From NCBI RefSeq assembly GCF_027090495.1, contig NC_074636.1: a DNA stretch of 41,525 nucleotides, one strand, 5' to 3'. The notes below the pieces were generated by a model. That model did not search any database and had not been told where the DNA came from. It saw nothing but the letters and a program-made list of their open reading frames with translations. Both the position numbers and the translations under genes were made by a program. This DNA comes from Methanophagales virus PBV300. Taxonomy: Viruses > Taleaviricota > Tokiviricetes > Maximonvirales. This document shows, in pieces, positions 39,145 through 41,525 of this stretch; within the stretch, counting starts at the first letter, position 1, and each line of letters opens with the position of its first letter.

Positions 39145-39296
39145 ATCTGAGAGAGGTGGTGCGGAGTGGGAGAGGAGAGAGAGGAAAAGGAAGAAAAGCA
39201 GAAAAATAAGAGAGAAGGGTGCAAGTGTTCATATCCCTGCACAGCATACAACCCGAACATGTATATCTTTCTTATGTGGAGTAGGAGGTGACTGAA
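39145..39296. other. Purine-rich intergenic stretch with plus-strand promoter
   Basis: A 70-bp plus-strand purine tract (39150-39220) with no convincing ORF beyond 16 codons, then a TATA-like TGTATATCTTT near 39260 and a GGAGGTGA SD at 39284-39291 for the gene at 39297. Confidence 0.5.
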
Positions 39297-39542
39297 ATGG
39301 GTAACAAGGTAGAAGAGCATAAAGAGAGGAAGATAAGAGTATTCAAATTCTATTTTGACGAACTCCTGTATGGAGAAGAAATCACCGTAATAGCAGAGAG
39401 CAAGGAGGAGGCAATCAGAACGGTTCTTGAGACACTGAAGGAACGACTTGCCACTGCTATGGACGATGTTACGGATGAATTGGACGAGGAGGATTATGAA
39501 GCATACATGATGGAAGAGGAGAAAATGATAGAAGAGATTTAG
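39297..39542 (+). CDS. Small acidic protein
   Basis: 81 residues. KIRVFKFYFDELLYGEEITVIAES looks like two beta strands, then a helix (KEEAIRTVLETLKERLA), then a very acidic helix (DELDEEDYEAYMMEEEKMIEEI). The ATG at 39297 is spaced 5 nt from GGAGGTGA (better than GTG 39288). Acidic surface and size recall DNA-mimic inhibitors, but that is only a possibility. It is alone on the plus strand and overlaps the convergent Dam-like gene by 4 bp. Confidence 0.7.
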   Translation: MGNKVEEHKERKIRVFKFYFDELLYGEEITVIAESKEEAIRTVLETLKERLATAMDDVTDELDEEDYEAYMMEEEKMIEEI

Positions 39543-40471
39543 AAGAGCCTCTTTTGCACGCATCTTCCGAGAGTGGATAAGGAGAAAGAGACATTGCCGT
39601 AATTCATCCAGATGCACTCCATTCTCCGTTGATTCTTCGTGTGCGTCGCACCTTCGCCGAGAATTCCTGAAAAACGAGTTCTACCGACGGCGTGACATGC
39701 GACATTCCAGCATTTTTTACACCATCCCGCTTCCTCTAACTCTTCGTAGAGTGCTGATGGGTAGCCAGACAGCATAATTTTCGCCTCTTTCTCTCTCTTT
39801 ATGACCTCTATGAGTTCTTCATGCCTCCTTCTTGATAATTCGTATCTGTATTTGCCGTTTCTTCTCACATCTTCAAGATACGGAGGGTCTAAATACACGA
39901 ACACTTTCAAACCGTCCTGAAGCCACTTCGGGACATAACGCTCATAGACAGATAGCCAGTCATCGCATTCAATTTGAGCGTGGCGCAGGCGCTCATGAAT
40001 TTCATGAAGTCTGTCTACTGATGAAAGGTAAGCACGGACAGTTCTGTTCACATTACCCGTCGTTGCGGATATGTTATAACCCCATGAATGCCCAACTCTT
40101 GCAGCGAAGGACATTCTCACCATTACGAAAAACAGATATGCACGCTCAACATCATCCTTCCACGCCTTTCTTTTGAACTTCTCACGAGCATGCATGTATT
40201 CTGCCCTTGAGTATAGCGTGAGGTGCGTGAGTTTCACGAACTTATTGAACTTCACATCATCACGAAGCACCGAGTAGAAGTTCATCAAGTCTTTGTCTAT
40301 GTCGTTAATCACCTCTATTCTGGAAGGTCGCTTTGCGAAGAAGAGCGAACCTGCCCCAAAAAAAGGTTCTAAATAAGCATTATGGACTGGGATGTGCGGG
40401 AGTAGCACATGAATGATTTTTTCTTTCCCTCCGAACCAGCCGAAAGGAGGCTTCAGAATTTTAGCAGGCAT
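39539..40471 (-). CDS. Dam-like N6-adenine DNA methyltransferase (D12 class)
   Basis: 310 residues. PPFGWFGGKEKI at 8-19 (motif X), LEPFFGAGSLFFAKRPSR (motif I), EVINDIDKDLMNFY (motif II) and VYLDPPYLEDVR near 195 (motif IV): the alpha-class order of Dam and DpnM enzymes. The C-terminal ~70 residues include an atypical Cys segment (WCKKCWNVACH) and may form the target-recognition region. The ATG at 40471 lacks an SD but TTTATAAT lies about 20 nt upstream, suggesting leaderless expression. Fourth DNA methyltransferase in the genome, from a different class than the other three. Confidence 0.93.
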   Translation of the reverse strand: MPAKILKPPFGWFGGKEKIIHVLLPHIPVHNAYLEPFFGAGSLFFAKRPSRIEVINDIDKDLMNFYSVLRDDVKFNKFVKLTHLTLYSRAEYMHAREKFKRKAWKDDVERAYLFFVMVRMSFAARVGHSWGYNISATTGNVNRTVRAYLSSVDRLHEIHERLRHAQIECDDWLSVYERYVPKWLQDGLKVFVYLDPPYLEDVRRNGKYRYELSRRRHEELIEVIKREKEAKIMLSGYPSALYEELEEAGWCKKCWNVACHAVGRTRFSGILGEGATHTKNQRRMECIWMNYGNVSFSLSTLGRCVQKRLF

Positions 40472-40556
40472 ATTTTCTCATTTCATTATAAAAAAAGAAA
40501 AAAATAAAATAAGGTGTGTGAGAGAGGGAGGCGTCGTGTCCCTTTCTCAACTGTCG

Positions 40557-41030
40557 TCAATCATAGTCGTAATCGCAATCCATGTCGTAATCTCTGAGCA
40601 TTTCCAAGACTTCGCACAGTTTTTTGACGATTTTCTCCTCTATGCTCGGCTCTTCTTCAATCTTTTCTGAGCGTTTCTCACACTCCTCGCAGAAGTGCAT
40701 CTCTACGAGAACTGTTCCAATCTCATCTAACGACCTGACCTTCTTCTCAAAGATGCGACCACATCTCCCGCAGTTCTTCATTATGAAGAAGAGCGTTCCG
40801 TAAATAGTGCGTTCTGCCCTGAATTTCAAGCCATCGCACTCTATAAAGCACCTGCTCGGTGACACAGGCGAAACCGCCTCTGGCTCTGTCTCAAACCTCT
40901 CTATAAACTCTTTCCTCGCTTCCTCTGCGAAATCTTGCATATCTTCCTTTCTTCTCGCCTCCCACTGCCTCTGGCGCTCCTCGTAAGCCCGAAGCGCTTT
41001 TTCCATCAGTCTTTCCTCTCCATCTCCCAT
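40557..41030 (-). CDS. Zinc-binding protein, paralogue of the right terminal gene
   Basis: 157 residues. Helical N-terminus (MEKALRAYEERQRQWEARRK), then GLKFRAERTIYGTLFFIMKN-CGRCGR and HFCEECEKRSE forming a four-Cys zinc site, then an acidic C-terminus with Asp/Tyr repeats (DYDMDCDYDYD). Parallel to the 41094-41462 protein over the first ~115 residues (KAL.AYEE, F..EP, DGLKFRA, C..C…C.EC). The 5' flank also resembles the ITR (AACGGAGGTGATGTAAGATGGGAGA), so the pair was duplicated with its leader. Probably a nucleic-acid-binding regulator; unknown target. Confidence 0.8.
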   Translation of the reverse strand: MGDGEERLMEKALRAYEERQRQWEARRKEDMQDFAEEARKEFIERFETEPEAVSPVSPSRCFIECDGLKFRAERTIYGTLFFIMKNCGRCGRIFEKKVRSLDEIGTVLVEMHFCEECEKRSEKIEEEPSIEEKIVKKLCEVLEMLRDYDMDCDYDYD

Positions 41031-41093
41031 CTTACATCACCTCCGTTCCTCCGTTCAATCTTCTTTCTCTTTGCTCATTTTGCGTCGCCTCCT

Positions 41094-41462
41094 TCATTCA
41101 CTTCTCCATTTGCACTCCAGACATATCTGGGGTTCTGAAAGAACTGCGCCGAGAGTTATCAGCGAGGCAACCTCTCTTTCAATAGGACGGCGGCATTTTT
41201 CACACTCTAATCTCAGATAGAATAAGACCCCAGGACCTTTTTTCTTCGCTCTGAATTTCAAGCCGTCGCTTATAAGGAGGCACTCGTCCCATGATACGGA
41301 TATGACCCTCTCTGGCTCTTTCTCAAACTTCCTCTTGAACTCTTCTATTGCCTTCTCTGTGAATACCTGCGCTGCCGCTTCTTTCTCCCTCTCTTGCCTC
41401 TCTAAAAACTCTTTGTAGGCGGAGAGCGCCTTTTCTTTCAGCCCTTCTCTCTCTTCTCCCAT
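41094..41462 (-). CDS. Zinc-binding protein, ITR-linked right terminal gene
   Basis: 122 residues. Helical, charged N-terminal half (KALSAYKEFLERQEREKEAA), then DGLKFRAKKKGPGVLFYLRL, ECEKCRRP and ICLECKWRSE with four Cys for one zinc. The first 12 residues and start codon lie in the ITR and equal those of the left terminal gene, although the rest is unrelated to it. ATG 41462 has the strong ITR SD. Position at the genome end under the ITR promoter suggests early expression, for example to take over host functions; inference only. Confidence 0.85.
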   Translation of the reverse strand: MGEEREGLKEKALSAYKEFLERQEREKEAAAQVFTEKAIEEFKRKFEKEPERVISVSWDECLLISDGLKFRAKKKGPGVLFYLRLECEKCRRPIEREVASLITLGAVLSEPQICLECKWRSE

Positions 41463-41525
41463 CCTGCATCACCTCCGTTCTCCCATTAAGATGAACACTT
41501 TAAAACTCTTTCGTTCATTTAAAGA
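41427..41525 (-). repeat. Right inverted terminal repeat (99 bp, perfect)
   Basis: Exact reverse complement of 1-99. It contains the same promoter-like boxes, SD site and start codon (41462), directed inwards, and ends after 12 codons of the right terminal gene. Both genome ends therefore fire the same promoter inward into different genes. Confidence 0.97.

Noticed and set aside
39108-39617. 169-codon minus-strand ORF
   Set aside because: Hydrophobic shadow running through the intergenic palindrome and opposite the 39297 gene, which has an excellent SD.
1-41525. tRNA or other structured RNA genes
   Set aside because: No cloverleaf-like sequence or conserved RNA motif was noticed in the gaps; a tRNAscan/Infernal run would settle it.

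Overview
The window looks like a complete linear double-stranded DNA archaeal virus genome of about 41.5 kb. It begins and ends with a perfect 99-bp inverted terminal repeat. A small protein at 27003-27374 has the length and conserved pattern of the alpha-helical major capsid protein (MCP) of rod-shaped archaeal viruses (Rudiviridae and relatives, class Tokiviricetes, realm Adnaviria). Other genes support this: a Holliday-junction resolvase, a Cas4-like nuclease, several glycosyltransferases and SAM-methyltransferases, a viral TFB, PCNA, and an archaeal-type primase. Archaeal TATA boxes are used both leaderless and with strong GGAGGTGA Shine-Dalgarno (SD) sites. I see no tRNA, rRNA, CRISPR array, integrase, insertion sequence, terminase, portal or HK97-type capsid protein. 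The host cannot be read from the sequence. A mesophilic or moderately thermophilic euryarchaeon, for example a methanogen or an ANME-type methanotroph, is a guess from the archaeal replication and transcription genes and the moderate base composition. A family-level name such as Ahmunviridae would need a capsid and genome phylogeny.

Layout. (1) 1-3.4 kb, plus strand: the left ITR, two small coiled-coil proteins, a UvrD/Rep-type helicase and a fused PriS-PriL primase. (2) 3.4-18.7 kb, the host-interaction region: two glycosyltransferases (one fused to DUF4214 and methyltransferase domains), an SDR sugar epimerase, two small alkaline-phosphatase-superfamily proteins, three PQQ-type beta-propellers, a right-handed beta-helix adhesin and other fibre-like proteins. 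Copies of a conserved 'TTTGATTGTTCAAAAA' element punctuate it at the 3' ends of the minus-strand gene groups. (3) 18.7-27.4 kb, virion core: a 1628-residue structural protein with exact 120-bp tandem repeats, a small membrane protein, a 399-residue MCP-domain protein, a glycosyltransferase and the MCP. (4) 27.4-33.5 kb: a protein of unknown function, the resolvase, a Cys-rich protein, an OB-fold-like protein, small regulators, the Cas4-like nuclease and TFB. (5) 33.6-41.5 kb: three beta-class DNA methyltransferases, a TGT/DpdA-like transglycosylase, PCNA, a four-Cys primase-associated candidate, a Dam-like methyltransferase, two paralogous zinc-binding proteins and the right ITR.

The most striking points are as follows. 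An MCP-type helical domain recurs in four proteins; in two of them it sits at the N-terminus in front of fibre or receptor-binding domains, which suggests capsid-fold anchoring of adhesins on a filament. The ITRs contain the promoter, the SD site and exactly the first 12 codons of both terminal genes, so two unrelated proteins share an N-terminus. A repeat family brackets the adhesin and glycan gene cassettes. The genome also carries an unusually large DNA-modification set: four DNA methyltransferases plus a candidate 7-deazaguanine transglycosylase. No DNA polymerase was recognised, so replication probably relies on the viral primase, helicase and PCNA together with host polymerases.
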